From contig OX485804.1 in the NCBI GenBank assembly GCA_950295325.1, positions 39,854,429-39,918,428 of the forward strand: a DNA stretch of 64,000 bases, read 5' to 3'. The translations under genes were made by a program, and so were the position numbers. Every line of letters starts with the position of its first letter. The first letter of the stretch is position 1. This document shows positions 13,084 through 25,578 of this stretch, one piece after another. Under the pieces are notes generated by a model, which was given only the letters and a program-made list of their open reading frames with translations, did not search any database and was not told where the DNA came from. This DNA is from Polytrichum commune. Lineage: Eukaryota > Streptophyta > Polytrichopsida > Polytrichales > Polytrichaceae.

Positions 13084-13219
13084 CATTATTCATATCCATA
13101 ACAATATTATGTGGGATTGATAATATTCCACAGAATATTCCCACACTCTTTCCGAATGTAGGAATATTCATTAGAATATTGTTAGTCCCACATAGCAATG
13201 TTATGGATCTAAATAATGC
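13084..13219. mobile_element. MITE family F, copy 1 (136 bp)
   Basis: Terminal inverted repeats: the left end CATTATTCATATCCATAACA is matched by the right end, CATTATTTAGATCCATAACA on the other strand. Inside are further palindromes built from AATATTC and GTGGGA words. A second copy lies at 34078-34213, and shorter related termini lie at 46157-46311 and near 50303-50320. Confidence 0.65.
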
Positions 13220-13440
13220 ACTGAGTATTCGAACCTTATAAACAAATGTTTGATAATATCCACTAACCTACTAAAAAAAATCAAACTAGCAGACTGACCA
13301 CCAATACCTCGTAATCCAAGTCCTTGTGAATTAGCATATTTGGTACATAAGATCCAATGTACATAGTCACACTTCCCTGGACACAATTGGGGTAACATAA
13401 AAATTTATAAATTCCCATGTTGAAATGACATGGGCCAATA

Positions 13441-13860
13441 CACTCTAAACTCCGTAGTATCACACTTGTGGCAACCAAAGTGCACGTGATATTACGCAGT
13501 TTTGTAGTGCTAAAATGGATGCGTGATACTATAGAATGAGTGTAGAATGTGACACTATGGAATAACACAAAGGAGATAGTGTGAGGACAATTTGAATTCA
13601 TTCTCCCGTCACCTACGCGAGTGTGGTCCACTCCACTTGGCCTTCCCGGACAATGTGGCGGATGCATGCACCAACATTCAACAAGTGGCATAAGAAGAAG
13701 AAGAATAAGAATCAGAAGGCGACACTCCACATGTTGACACATGGTGCAATGCGAGGGTGTGGGTTGACTTCTTGGCTGGTTTGCAATAAAGACAAATTTT
13801 GCAATATAAGGGAGAGAATTGCGACAATAATAAGGAGTGAGATTTGAACTATGAACATCC
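13441..13860. repeat. 430-bp direct repeat, copy 1
   Basis: The sequence beginning CACTCTAAACTCCGTAGTATC is repeated in the same orientation at about 16317-16745 with scattered substitutions and small indels. Both copies run into a unit of the 235-bp repeat family (GAGTGAGA..GAACTA..AACATCCGTTCC), so the two sequences form one larger repeat of which copy 1 has an amplified tail. Confidence 0.7.
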
Positions 13861-14600
13861 GTTCCAGAGGGTTTCGGATATGAGAGAGTGTGTGACATTA
13901 TGGAGGTTGATATTAGCGGAGTTTAAGGTGTATAACTATAACTATTCATCCTCGCTTTCAATAAGGAGGGAGAAATGTGACATTAAGGAGTGAGATTTGG
14001 AACTATGAACATCCATTCCCTAGGATTTCGGGATATTAGAGAGTGTGTGACATTATGGGGGTTGATATTACGGATTTTAGGGTGTATAACTATAACTATA
14101 ACTATTCGTCCTCGATTTCAAAACTAGGTGATGGGCTGGTATAACTATAACTATAACTATTCATCCTCAATTTCAATAGAGGGAAGGAAGTCCCAATAAG
14201 AGGGAGAAATGTGACAATAAGAAGTGAGATTTGGAACTACGAACATCCTTTCCCTAGGGTTTCGGGATATTAGAGAGTGTGCAACATTATGGGGGTTGAT
14301 ATTACGGAGTTTAGGGTGTATATCTATAACTATAACTATTCGTCCTCGATTTCCAAGAACCGGGTGATGGGCTGGTATAACTATAACTATAACTATTCAT
14401 CCTCAATTTCAATAAAGGGAAGGGGGTCCCAATAAGAAGGAGAAATGTGACAATAAGAAGTGAGATTTGGAACTACGAACATCCGTTCCCTAGGGTTTCG
14501 GGATATTAGAGAGTGTGCAACATCATGAAGGTTAATATTACGGAGTTTAGGGTGTATATCTATAACTATAACTATTCATCCCCTATCTCAATAAAAGGGA
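13800..14600. repeat. Tandem array, unit about 235 bp
   Basis: The landmark GAGAAATGTGA occurs at 13970, 14204 and 14440, giving periods of 234 and 236 bp, with a first diverged unit starting near 13807. Each unit carries GGGATATTAGAGAGTGTG and one or two blocks of TATAACTATAACTATAACTATT followed by TCATCCTC or TCGTCCTC. The TAACTA sub-repeat is itself tandem. A single unit lies near 16685-16810. Confidence 0.75.
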
Positions 14601-14958
14601 GGGGTCACGAGCCTCAAGGGTTAATTTGTAAACTGGATTTTCTGGCAATTGGTCACATGGCCCCCACGGTGGGATCCATGTGCCCTGCCCAATCCCACGC
14701 ACGAGGCCACGTGATGTGGCCAAAGAACTTCTTAAGATATAACTTCCTTCTTCACTTGAACTACTACTACTACTGGCTCCCCCCCCCATAGTACTTTCCT
14801 TCCAACATACACCATTAACTTATATTAACTTAAGAGGTGTTGACACTCTTCCGTCATTCAATGAACCACTTCTAACACTCTATTGAACTCAACTCCCACG
14901 AATTCTCCAAGTCGTGGATCTGATAGCACGCAGAGCTAGGGACAATTAAGCTTACTAG

Positions 14959-14998
<40 letters not shown>

Positions 14999-16316
14999 GA
15001 TGGTAGTGCCTCCACTATTATAATAGTAATAATAGTAATAATAATCAGCTTCTTGAACATATTGGTGCAGGTTAATAATGGACACTTCCACATGTAAGAG
15101 AGAAATGATATTGTTGTTTTTGTTTTTGAAAGTGCAGATGGAAATGAGGCACGATCTAGAGTTTTTTAGTGTAACGTGAAGAGGATGAAACCATGGGTTT
15201 AGATCCTAACCATGAGTTTCTGAAAATTAACACAAAGTCACCCAAGTTTTCTTGATGTTTAAATTATCATCCATAAGGAGTGGTGTCGGGCTATTACAAA
15301 CCGGATTTCTAGCTTGTCCTACTAGGATGGGTGGACCCAAGCTAGCCTTGCATAGGCCGATCCGTGATTTAGGACAACGTGTCCCATGCGCATACCCTTT
15401 TTTTAGATCCTCAAGATCTCTCAAAGTTTGACAGGTGGGAAGAGGAGGTCCCAAAAATTGTACCCAAGTTTTAAAATAGGCTCCGAAACACAATGAGCTG
15501 GCAAACTCTTAATAGAAATTATGCTCAAAGAAGGATTGAACCCGCGGTTTGGTACCTCTTTGAAGGACTTCACATATAACTCGTTCGTGTTGAAGTGTCT
15601 CTTCAATTTCTTTAGGTAGTCTCTAGTCTTTCTTCTAACTAGACCATGAGGTTCATAGTATTAGCCTCTTTGTTGTTGAGGCCACTGCACTACATTACTC
15701 TAGGGATTAACCATTTTGACATCATCTTGATGTACTTCTAGTTCCATAGGCCTTTTGGTTTCCTAGACTTCACAATCAATTTTATTTAGTTTTCATAGAT
15801 TTTTTAGTTTTTTAGTTTTTAGATGTTGTTTTAAGATGTGTGAAGAAAGCATTGAAACGAATTCATATAACCAAAGAAGAGAACGTAGATTCCAGTTCAT
15901 GAAGTGCAAAGGGGGGGGGGGTGTTCACTTTCACTTAAGGTGAGAGTAATTGCCCTTAGATAACACCTCACAAGAGCCCACCCACCGCAAGGTAGGCAGT
16001 AAACCCCACCTTGCACCAAGAGGATTCTTGAGCAAGGTAGGGCCAACAAGCTCAATTTCACGTCAAACTGCCCAACGTTGGTTTTTCTTTTCTTTCTAGC
16101 ACCTCACCAATGCACCAAATTCTCACTAAGTCAACCTCAAGAGCCGCTTGGTTACAATCTACATTCTAAACTCAACAAATTTCATATTGTGGATTTTGCG
16201 AGCCACAAAAGCATAGATAGTATTGCTCCAAATCATGTGGCAAATTTTCTCCGCAAGTATAACCCCACTTGCTGAAGACAAGTCTACATCAGCACAAAGT
16301 GTGCCCCTAGGAAGTA
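14601..16316. other. Intergenic with microsatellites
   Basis: Contains an (AT)n microsatellite at 14962-14995, short TAA/AAT trinucleotide runs after it and a poly-G run near 15911-15921. The open frames are short, and several are created by these simple repeats. No gene is recognised. Confidence 0.5.
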
Positions 16317-16810
16317 CACTCTAAACTCCGTAGTATCACACTTGTGGCAACCAAAGTGCATGTGATATTACAGAGTTTTGTAGTGTTAACATGGATGCGT
16401 GATACTATAAAATTAGTGTAGCATGTGACATTATGGAATAACACAAAGCATATGTGAGGACAATTTGAATTCGTTCTCCCGTCACCAACGCTAGTGTGGT
16501 CCACTCCACTTGGCCTTCCCAAACGATGTGGCGGACACATGCACCAACATTCAACAAGTGGCAGTAGAAGAAGAAGAATAAGAATAAGAAGGTGACACTC
16601 CACATGTTGACACATGGCGCAATGCGAGGGTGTGGGTTGACTTCTTTGATGGTTTGCATTAATGATAAATTTCGTGATATAAGGGAAAGAAATGTGACAA
16701 TAATAAGGAGTGAGACTTGAACTACAAACATCCGTTCCCTAGGGTTTCGGGATATTAGAGAATATGTGACATTATGGGGGTTGATATTACGGAGTTTAGG
16801 GTGTATGTCC
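16317..16810. repeat. 430-bp direct repeat, copy 2, with one 235-bp unit
   Basis: Same order of landmarks as 13441-13860 (CTCCGTAGTATCACACTTG, then TTGTAGTG, then AAGAAGAAGAATAAGAAT), followed by one unit of the 235-bp family ending at TTTAGGGTGTATG. Only one unit is present here, against about three or four at copy 1. Confidence 0.65.
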
Positions 16811-17094
16811 TAGCATATTCAATTTTCTTACCATCATAACTGTATCTACATGGCATCTAATACCAGAAGTGATCCTAGTGCATATTTCCTTCCAAGAAAC
16901 ATCTGGTTGTTTACCTAAACTTCTCCTAACCTCGTCATCACAGTTATGGTGGGTGATGGAAGGGTGAGATTCTCCTAATTAACTTTCACCCTGCAATTTA
17001 TGTTCACCAAATCATTTGGCCATCGAAAGGATCGTGAATCGTTTCATCTGCTTTAGCAATTGTGAATCTTGATGATCATTTCTTCAAGACTCAA

Positions 17095-17330
17095 AATTGG
17101 AGGTGAACAACAACCGTTATAAGAGATCAAAGTGAAGATTCATATTTCTCTTCAAGTGATTACATAGACCCTCTTAATTGGGTTAAATATCGTACTAAAA
17201 TGATATCCTTACGTTGAGCACATAGTCTAACATCATCAAACCATGTTTTTGGGTTTTTAACTACAAGCCTTATCATATATCACTCAAACATAGGTGTTTG
17301 CATAAGACTCTACTTTCTCTTCTATTTAGT
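17095..17330 (+). repeat. Dispersed repeat family H, copy
   Basis: Shares an ordered set of words with copies at about 40480-40760 and 45345-45575 on the same strand: AAAGTGAAGATTC, then TCACATAG.CC, then AATTATG or AATTGGG, then ACTCAAACATAGGTGT. Reversed copies are near 24030-24250 and 57440-57620. Class unknown. Confidence 0.5.
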
Positions 17331-18779
17331 GTGGGTTTCAATATTTAGAAATTTTATCATTAATTTAGTTATCCTAATTTAACGTGTTACACACTTTAGA
17401 AGAACACCATAATATTTTGTAATAGAAGGAGATTAATGTAGTGTGCAAGATGTTGCATTTCACATTCTAACGTGGGCTTAAACTGGCGAGCACACACCTA
17501 ATTGCAAAAAAATTTAAAGCGCCTGGGAAACACACTATGCATGTCTTGTAGTGGCGGCATCGAGACATGGCAAACCGTTTTGAGCTTCTTAAGGATATTG
17601 TTCACTTTGAGAGTGTTGGTTGTGTGCAAGGAATGGTGGTAAAACAATTGTATTGGAGGACACTCAATGACACATGTGGACAACAATTATTTTATTAAGC
17701 CATTTTTCATCATATATTTTTGATTAAAGCGGGCCACATAATTTTCATGACACCATATTTAAATTCTCACGCTAAATAAAAGGAAGAGTGTAATTTTATT
17801 TATTATCAATGCATGTTTACATTATAGTCACCTTAAATAATTCTCACTCAGACTTTGTCCACAATGATTTTGATCCAAATTCGACCTTCAAATTATTGGT
17901 GGGACCCAAATGAAATGAATTAACAAACTTGGGAGGGAATATATACATGGTAGATATCATGAACCAAAATCCTCATGTGTATGTGCATCTATCTATCTAT
18001 CCATCCATCTATCTATCTATATATCACCTTTTTGTATCAATGCTCAAAATAATGTGGAATATCATGGATTAATGTGGGGCAACCTAATTGCACGTATCAA
18101 TGCACTTAGTACTAGCTTTCGCTCACGACAACATGGCCTTATTGTTTTGGAAGGAAGAGTTGGAGTTTGAATGTTTTTCAAGCTAATTAAGAACAAAAGA
18201 AAAAGAAAAACCAACATTTGTAGTGTCTACTAACATGAATATGGACCCTTTGACTCTATCTTGTTGAAGAATCTCCTTGGTACAAGTTAGGATTTACTAC
18301 CTACCTTGTGGTAGGTGGACCCTATTTGTCATAATATCTCACTACACCTATGTGGGGATTTTTTGGGGGGGGGGGGGGGGTTGACAGTAGTGTTTGTTTG
18401 CTATCTAGTTTTTTAATTTTATTTATAATAATCGAAGGCTATAAATGTGAGATATTTTATGACTATTCAATTATTGCTTTCATTGGTTTTTGATTGTGGC
18501 GATTATAATGGGCTTTCTAGAAGTTAATGTTTCTTTAGTGTATTACACCTCTCACCTTAGCAGGGATGACCATGAGGAGGTTGCCATTCCATCCTTGTGT
18601 GTGAATCACACCTACTAGGGGGTCATATATTTTGTCCTTTAAATATTTTATGTATTGGTCAATACATGTATCATGATTCATGGGTGAATGTGAATTCTAT
18701 GAATTAAATGGTAAAGTAAGGTGTGGATATTAGTGGGCTATTTTCCATGATGCAACGCCTTTTATGTATACAATGTCGG

Positions 18780-19065
18780 GCCTTAACCCCTAACCCCCCA
18801 AGCAACCCATTTTGGGTTGATGGATGATTTCTTCCCTACATCAACCCCACCAAACTCATTCATCTGCATTCAAAATGCTCTAAACATTAAGCAAACATAG
18901 ATGTCTATCCATAGACACATGAGCCGTGCAATTTGGCGATGGTTGAAATGTGGAAAAAGAAAATATCAAAGTGGGAAGTGGTCATGTTTTTTTTATTATG
19001 TTCGGTGCTCATGTTGAGGGTGTTGACTCCAATCAAAAGTTTCCATTCCAATGCAAACTTTGCGT
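18780..19065 (-). repeat. Dispersed repeat family J, copy 2
   Basis: Reverse complement of the repeat at 660-950. Landmarks TCTATCCATAGACACATGAG, GTGCAATTTG and GAGGGTGTTGACTCC correspond to the first copy in reverse order, with moderate divergence. Confidence 0.5.
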
Positions 19066-21589
19066 GAACATTGATGATGTTTATTTTTGAATAAAAGTGA
19101 GAACGGCCCTCGTGCTTATGTAGTGTAGATTTTGGTCTTGGAAAATACCCAGGGAAACACTTAGGGAAGACTTACAAGGTGATTTTTGTTATGTCTAAGT
19201 GTCTTAGATAAGTTCGTTTAGGAAAACAAGGTTATTTCATGTCATTTCGGGTTTGGAGTGACAATTAGTTAATATTTCATGAATTAAAGACTTCAAAATC
19301 TCTCAATATCAACACATGTAATTATGACAGTCATTCAATCTCACACTATATATCCTTACAATAGTTCGGCAATGATTTCATTTTGATTGGACCAAGTGTG
19401 GTGCACAAACATGGGCACAACCATAGTCAATAGTCTTGCATGTAGTAACTCATTTGAGTCTCTTTTCCAAAGCCAAGGGCACTTTGGAGTAGTCAATTGT
19501 CTCATTTTAATTTTTTTAATTTTTTTAAACTTGAAAGGTCTATACAATCACTTGATTCAAAGTTTTTATATTCTTTAATTAATGCTTTAATTATGAAGTA
19601 TTGTCAGAGAATGATCTTTTGTCGAGGTGCCACCATAGCATCCAATTTGTATTCCAAGAATCACCGGAACCAATGTACCAAGTTGGTTAAAATACCATAG
19701 ACTAGTTCTTTACTTTATCCCTCTTTAATTTTAGACGCAAATTAGGAATTTATTTTATTAGTCCACTATATCTCATGCATTCATCTCATTTATTAGGATT
19801 CCGAGTTTCTTGTTTGAGTTATTTAATTATCTCATCACAATGTTCAAAATTAATATCATGCTTGGCAAAGAAACAATTAAGAATTTACTTCTTTTAATTC
19901 ATAGGTAAATGTTTCTAGCTACTTAGCCTAATGCAAATCGATTGTCTTCCCCCACTCTTACCCTTTCAACTACATCTCCTCTGAATAGATAATAGACTTG
20001 GCCAATTGTCCTTTCAAAACTCCAGTCATGCCAACAAACACCAAGAACACACAAGGTATCCAACTGACACATGCCTTTTGAATTCCAAAGCACTCATCTT
20101 CTCAATATTCCCTTAATTGTGTATTTAGAATAAATCACTCAAATACTATAGCAACATATTCTCAAATGAGATCATGTGATTTTTTATTATGGTAAGATGG
20201 TACTCTTTCCTAGAGATTTACTTTCACTCATTCGACAAAGTCAATTCAATAATGTACTACTTAAGATAGCATTCAAAATCTTATCTTGTAGATAATTGAG
20301 TTCAGTAAGATCCTCATCACTTATGACAATCATCAAAGGACTCTTCGAATCAAGAGGTAGTTCCTCTTATCCTTCTCCCACTCTCTCCTACAACTTAGTG
20401 TAGAACTATTTCAATCCACATACAATTGTCTCTTACTCCTAAGACTATTGTGGCTTCAAAGGTCAATAAACTTTGAGAAAGCTTTTCTCATAGAGCCATT
20501 AAATTATCCTACATTTGGTGCACATTACTTGGTGCTAATTCCTACCAAATTATTGCCTAGCATATTAAGACTCGGCGATTGAAAAATTACTTCACCAATT
20601 TATATTTGTTCAATCCTTGGTTCAACAAAGAATATTGACTCATATTAAATCTCACACAAGAGATGCACAATACCTGGTGAATCACACACAACATAGGCAA
20701 GACGATTGACTAACCGAAACAACCTCTTTGGTCGTCACCTTGTGATCACTCAACAATCCATTGACTCTATCACTTCCATTGCTTGCAACCACACCTTTCA
20801 TAATCAACAATTAGTCTCATAGGCCACACGCAAACATTCTACCTATACTCAATCACATTCCTAGTGTGTCTTAGCCTCTCCAGCCATAAATGAATTAAGT
20901 TCACAAGATGACTCGAAGACTATCGACTGGCACACAAGAGTTGTCGCATAGATTGATTAAGTTTCCTTCAAATCACAGTTCTCAATTGTACACAAAATGA
21001 TAAGTAGACAATGGATTGAAGAATCACTCTTCATCCACAAACCCACCAACATTCACAAGCTAGGGTGAATGTTATTGAGAAAAAAAACCACTCTTTGATC
21101 CGCACTAAGCACAATGTCTTTCACAAGTCAATTGCCAAATTGACAAAATTTTGATGTAGGAATGTTGATGGTCCAAGACTCTTCTCAAGAGGAGACATAA
21201 CCTATTAATAGCAACATTAAGGCATGCGTTGATTTTCTATGGCTGTAACCACTCCTATCAGACCATAGCCATTCAAAATTTCTCTTTCTACATCTCCTAG
21301 CTTATGGTCTAGAATGTCGCATGCTAATTGAATAACTAGTTATATTTTACCTCTTTTCTCATTGTATTTCTAATAGGCGTATACTTTCCAAAAAATTGAC
21401 TCCACAGCTCACATCGGCCTTCACATTTGGACACACTCTAAGTTTTAGGGGATTCTTTACATGTATGTTGGTTAGAAACATGGGACACACGCAATGTCCA
21501 AATGCAAGGTGACTAGCCTACTGTAATTTGCATATTTTGACATGAGAATTTGTCGAGGTACTCAATTATTGAGCCGTTCCCGTCTAGTG

Positions 21590-21815
21590 CAGTGATTGGG
21601 GAGAATTTTGGGCAAAATCGGTTGAGATCCTAGTGTTTGCAAGTCCAACGGGTTACATGTTGACGTCCTTCGGTTTTCTCTTATTAAATTGGGGTATATT
21701 CTATAAATTCCTCTAAAATGATCGGTAATTCTCATGCAGTCTTGAACTTCAACCGGTTATTTCTCAAACTCAGCTGGTTCATCTGGAACTAACAGCTAGT
21801 TCTCCCCGATCATAG
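21590..21815 (-). mobile_element. hAT-type MITE, 226 bp, copy 1
   Basis: Bounded by an exact 8-bp direct duplication GTCTAGTG (21582-21589 and 21816-21823). The termini CAGTGATTGGGGAG and CCCCGATCATAG are imperfect inverted repeats. Orientation is opposite to the copies at 22370 and 42692. An 8-bp duplication with CA..TG-type ends fits the hAT superfamily. No coding capacity. Confidence 0.85.
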
Positions 21816-22369
21816 GTCTAGTGGATCACACAAGCATTCCATTCATTCCACTCATAAGAGTGCTAGGTAAGGCTAATTAATTTTTGGTTCCGCACCGGTG
21901 ATTATGTTGTTACAGGAAGTTATCCACCTTCACTTGAACTGGATTTGGCCAATGCATGCTGGATTTCTCTTGATAGGCGTGACTTCCACATTGCTTGAAA
22001 CAGTTATTTCACATCCCAACCCCATGCCGGCCAAATCTATGAAGGATAGACTCACAGCACACTTGCACATGGCGCATATCTTTTACATGACGTTTCTTAA
22101 TTTCTTTCGCATATTCAATACCAAAAGCACAAGGAAACCTGTAATATGTACTATGCGGCATCTATGACAACCATAAATGATCTTGACCCTCAAAGGCTCG
22201 AGGGTAGAACTCTTTTCGAGGATGTCTTGATGTAAGCCTACAACTACTACAAACGTTTCTAAATTCCAAGCGGTTCTTGGGGACTAATGAATAATGAGGG
22301 TGGGTTTCATGTTAGGGTCCGGGTTTAAGAAACTTGGGGTCCAAAAATTCGTATGTGTTCATTTGGGAA

Positions 22370-22595
22370 CAATGATCGGGGAGAACCGGCAGTTAGTTAC
22401 AAATGAACCGGTTGAGTTTGAGAAATAACCGGTTGAAGTTCAAGACTGCAGGAAGATCACCGATCATTTTAGGGGAATCTATGGAATATGTCCCGATTTA
22501 ATAAAGGAAAACCGGAGGATGTCAACATGTAACCGGTTGGACTTGCAAACACTAGGATCTCAACCGATTATGCCCAAAAATCTCCCCGATCATTG
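22370..22595 (+). mobile_element. hAT-type MITE, 226 bp, copy 2
   Basis: Exact 8-bp target duplication TTTGGGAA at 22362-22369 and 22596-22603. Perfect terminal inverted repeats CAATGATCGGGGAGA / TCTCCCCGATCATTG. Internally it carries short repeated AACCGGTT-type palindromes. It lies about 550 bp from the inverted copy 1, so the two could pair as a long hairpin. Confidence 0.9.
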
Positions 22596-22603
22596 TTTGG
22601 GAA

Positions 22604-22996
22604 GCAATACCTAATTGTCAACACCTCTTGTTGAAAAAAAGTAAAATCAAGTTTTTTTTGTGTTTTCAGTTGTTTGGTTTTTCTTTTCTTTTCATGTTAG
22701 AATCTAGATATTGTTGGAGTGTGTTCACATGATTCACTTTGAGACAATATATAGGACGGTTTAATAAGGCGTCTTGCACACAAGTGGCTCCCACTTTTAA
22801 AGAATAATGCCCCCCCCCCCCCCGCACAATAAGATTGGACTATGTTCTTAGATAGGTAATTGATTCTAGGTTCATTCGTTAACATAATTAAGAGGGTCCA
22901 TGTGATCACATAAAGCGTCAAGAGAATTTACACGTTGATCTCTTATAACTTTTTCCCATCCCAACTGTCATTCTATTGATTATGATGATGGTTGTA
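22604..22996. other. Intergenic with poly-C run and family H remnant
   Basis: A run of 14 C residues occupies 22810-22823. The surrounding sequence (AAGAGGGTCCATGTGATCACAT) resembles dispersed family H in reverse. No gene. Confidence 0.45.
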
Positions 22997-23456
22997 CACT
23001 AAATATTGTATTTAGTGTCACCAATCGTAATTCTCTTTCTTGATGTTAATCACAAGCCGTATGTGTAGTGTAACCAACACTAAATGTAAACCTAACATTA
23101 TATGCCATTCCGTGTTAAAAACAATTGGGTGTTATAGAGTTACAATGGACATTATAAAATTTTTTAATGGTTCCCTTGCTTTTTACTGTAGATTTTCTAA
23201 CACCTCCAAATATCTAGTGTCAATTTGTTGCAATTGTTGGCACTTACTAAGTGTTTTTTCATCCAAAGTTTAATCATTCATGACAATGCTTCATCCCATA
23301 GTTGTTAGGATGCAAAATATAGACAACTTTGTATCAATAACTGGTATTTGGATGAATTGAAAGTAAGTTGGCATGACAATATTTGTAACAAACTATCACT
23401 TTAAAATTACCATAGTGACATAAAATGCCATATGAGAGTAAACACAATATTTAGTG
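22997..23456. mobile_element. TA-flanked MITE family C, copy 1 (460 bp)
   Basis: The left end CACTAAATATTGTATTTAGTG and right end CACAATATTTAGTG are inverted, and each end is itself a palindrome around ATAT. The element is immediately flanked by TA on both sides. The TA is constant outside every copy of the family (35421, 47030, 58114), which fits a Tc1/mariner-type TA target duplication. No ORF. Confidence 0.75.
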
Positions 23457-23502
23457 TAGTAATTTGCAACTGTGAACTAGAAAAGACAATTCCTAATCCA
23501 AT

Positions 23503-23807
23503 CACTATTAGAAAACTATGTCAAAAAGAGTTGCATCCGAAATTAATTGCGGATATTTTGACTAGCCTGATTTGCAGTCGTTGAATGACTATAGATTTTT
23601 CTCTTTCATTTTGTAATTGCAATTTTAAGCTTTTTGGGGCATGGAATATACCTTTCCAATGGTATATTACATGCCCCAAATTCCTAAAATTTCAATTATC
23701 AAACCAAAAAGAAAAATTGTAGTCGTTTAGCGACTACAAATCAAGTTGGTCAAAATAACCGCAACCGATTTCGGCTACGGTTCTTTTTGGCATACTTTTC
23801 ACTAGTG
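23503..23807. mobile_element. CACTA-type foldback MITE (305 bp)
   Basis: Termini CACTATTAGAAAACTATG and CACTAGTGAAAAGTATG (the second read on the other strand) begin inverted repeats about 90 bp long, including CGGTTGCGGTTATTTTGACC-like words. A 3-bp duplication AAT flanks the element (23500-23502 and 23808-23810). The centre contains a second hairpin, GGGGCATGGAATATACC against its complement near 23667-23680. CACTA ends plus a 3-bp duplication fit a non-autonomous CACTA element. Confidence 0.8.
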
Positions 23808-23810
23808 AAT

Positions 23811-25578
23811 GCAATGACCAAAATTGTATGCGGATTTGGATGCCCATAGTACACTTCCATCATATGAGTGAACTTTGCAATACATCCCTTGTCATTGAGG
23901 ATTTTCCAAATATACCAAAGTAGTGGTTTCACAAATGTTTTAGTGACACAACAAAGGCGAATAAATATTGCATGATACTTGTATCGTGCTGTTATTGATA
24001 AGGACTTGGGGCTCATGGTGTATTTGTAAGCTCTTCCATCGTGGAAGGTGACTAAGGTATGTTGGCCTTATGCACTTTTTTACTTTGTAAATTAGAAACC
24101 TAGATTTGAGTGATGTATGGTTAATTGGGTCTAAGAGTGGATAGGAAGAAGACATGTGCTTAAAAGAGATTGGACTACGTCTTTGAAATTTAAGAATCAC
24201 TCCAGAGTTAATAATAGTCAACACAACTGGAGTGACCTAGGTACTCATTTAAAGAATCAATGTGCATGTACTTTCAATAAATATAACTAAATCAAGGGAG
24301 GTCCAATTTTCCATCTGTTTTCAAATTTACTTATCCTAGTGGTTAAGCATAGATTTGCAATTGTAACACAAACTCTAGCATGTAAATCTAAATGATAGAA
24401 GATGAAGAACATGCAAAATTATTCAAATCACACCCACATACCCTAATAAAAAAAAGCCCTACATGTTGAGGGGTAGTTCATTCCAACCAAATCATGTTAG
24501 ACTAATTTGGGGATTTTGATTCCGTTTCCACAATCAAATCATCTAAAAATCACAGGGAGGTTATTGTCAAAATTTTATTAAACAATATGAGGACAAATAC
24601 AACGTACTTTTAATTCAAGACAAAAAATAATACAAATTGGAATTATTATTGCTTGGATGAAATGACCCATACAATATTATATCTAAAATATGGTAGGTGA
24701 AAAATATAGGTAGCATTTAAATTTTATTAATAAAGTAGGGTGTGTTATATATGGAGGGACAAAGAATTTATGTGAGGTTCAATGAATGTCTTTGAATTGG
24801 ATGAGAAGTTGCCTCGATTGACTAGAAGTCATCAAATTTAGATGTTGGCAAGCTTGGGGTGGTCACTGAGAGTTTCAAGATAGTGCTAGGTTGTTTCCAG
24901 ACAACATTGCAACTAGGTACCACTCAATTTTATTTGCATGTACAATCAATGTCGTGTTGTCATTTTTTTTTTATGGATTGACGTTAATTTATGTCAAAAA
25001 TCCCAATATTTTGATAAATGTTACAATTTACAAAATATAGAGTCCATGAAATAAATTCACAGTGTAATTATATTTACCTATAGGGTCCTCCAAAATACCT
25101 CAGAGGACCTTTTTATCCACTAATAAGGTGCCAATTATTCAAGAGATTTAGATAAATAGCCCATCTTTAATCAAATACCCTACTGCACATGGTTCACAAA
25201 AGCATATAACTTGTGGTCTCCCCAAGCTAAAAACAAACCATGTGTAAGCTATATTTCATTGCATCTTGACCTTCCTAATGGGCGTGTCTTGGTAGACACC
25301 ATGAATCCCTGGACATTGAGAAGGCCACAACCCTAACCTTATACATGTTCAAGGGTGCGATTTGGGCGAACCAACCCATACACTCGTTCCTTGTTGGATG
25401 CCTAAACCCTTGCCTCCAAGGAACCAGTGTACGGGCTGGTTCGCCCCAACCGCATGACCCCCAACCTCCTAGTTGCACGAGTGATAATTTAACACATACT
25501 AGTGGTTCCGAGTCATGTATACTTAATAGACAGATTCAAGGCTCCTCAGGCTTGTAGGCCGCTTCCCAAACCTTTCTA
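23811..25578. other. Intergenic, nothing but repeat remnants
   Basis: AT-rich DNA with a reversed fragment of family H at about 24030-24250. No coding similarity recognised. GC content rises after about 25260, approaching the pogo-like element. Confidence 0.5.

Larger units (their letters stand above)
16811..21589. other. Long intergenic stretch, repeat remnants only
   Basis: Contains a dispersed repeat near 17095-17330, a tetranucleotide run of ATCT/ATCC type at about 17989-18023, a poly-G run at 18365-18380 and repeat family J in reverse at about 18780-19065. The part from about 19900 to 21100 is strikingly C+T/A-rich on the plus strand and dense in stops. It may be a very old retroelement, but I could not identify a coding domain. 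Confidence 0.5.

Noticed and set aside
13490-13510. TTTTGTAGTG as right terminus of the CACTA element starting at 9323
   Set aside because: The same words occur at about 16374-16385 in the second copy of the 430-bp direct repeat, where no CACTA element is present, and the match to TTTTGTTGTAGTG is incomplete.
13281-13898. 205-codon minus-strand frame
   Set aside because: It lies within the 430-bp repeat; in the second copy the equivalent frame (16307-16615) is broken, and there is no domain signature.
14872-15093. Minus-strand frame of 73 codons with Ile/Tyr runs
   Set aside because: The frame is produced by the (AT)n and TAA microsatellites.
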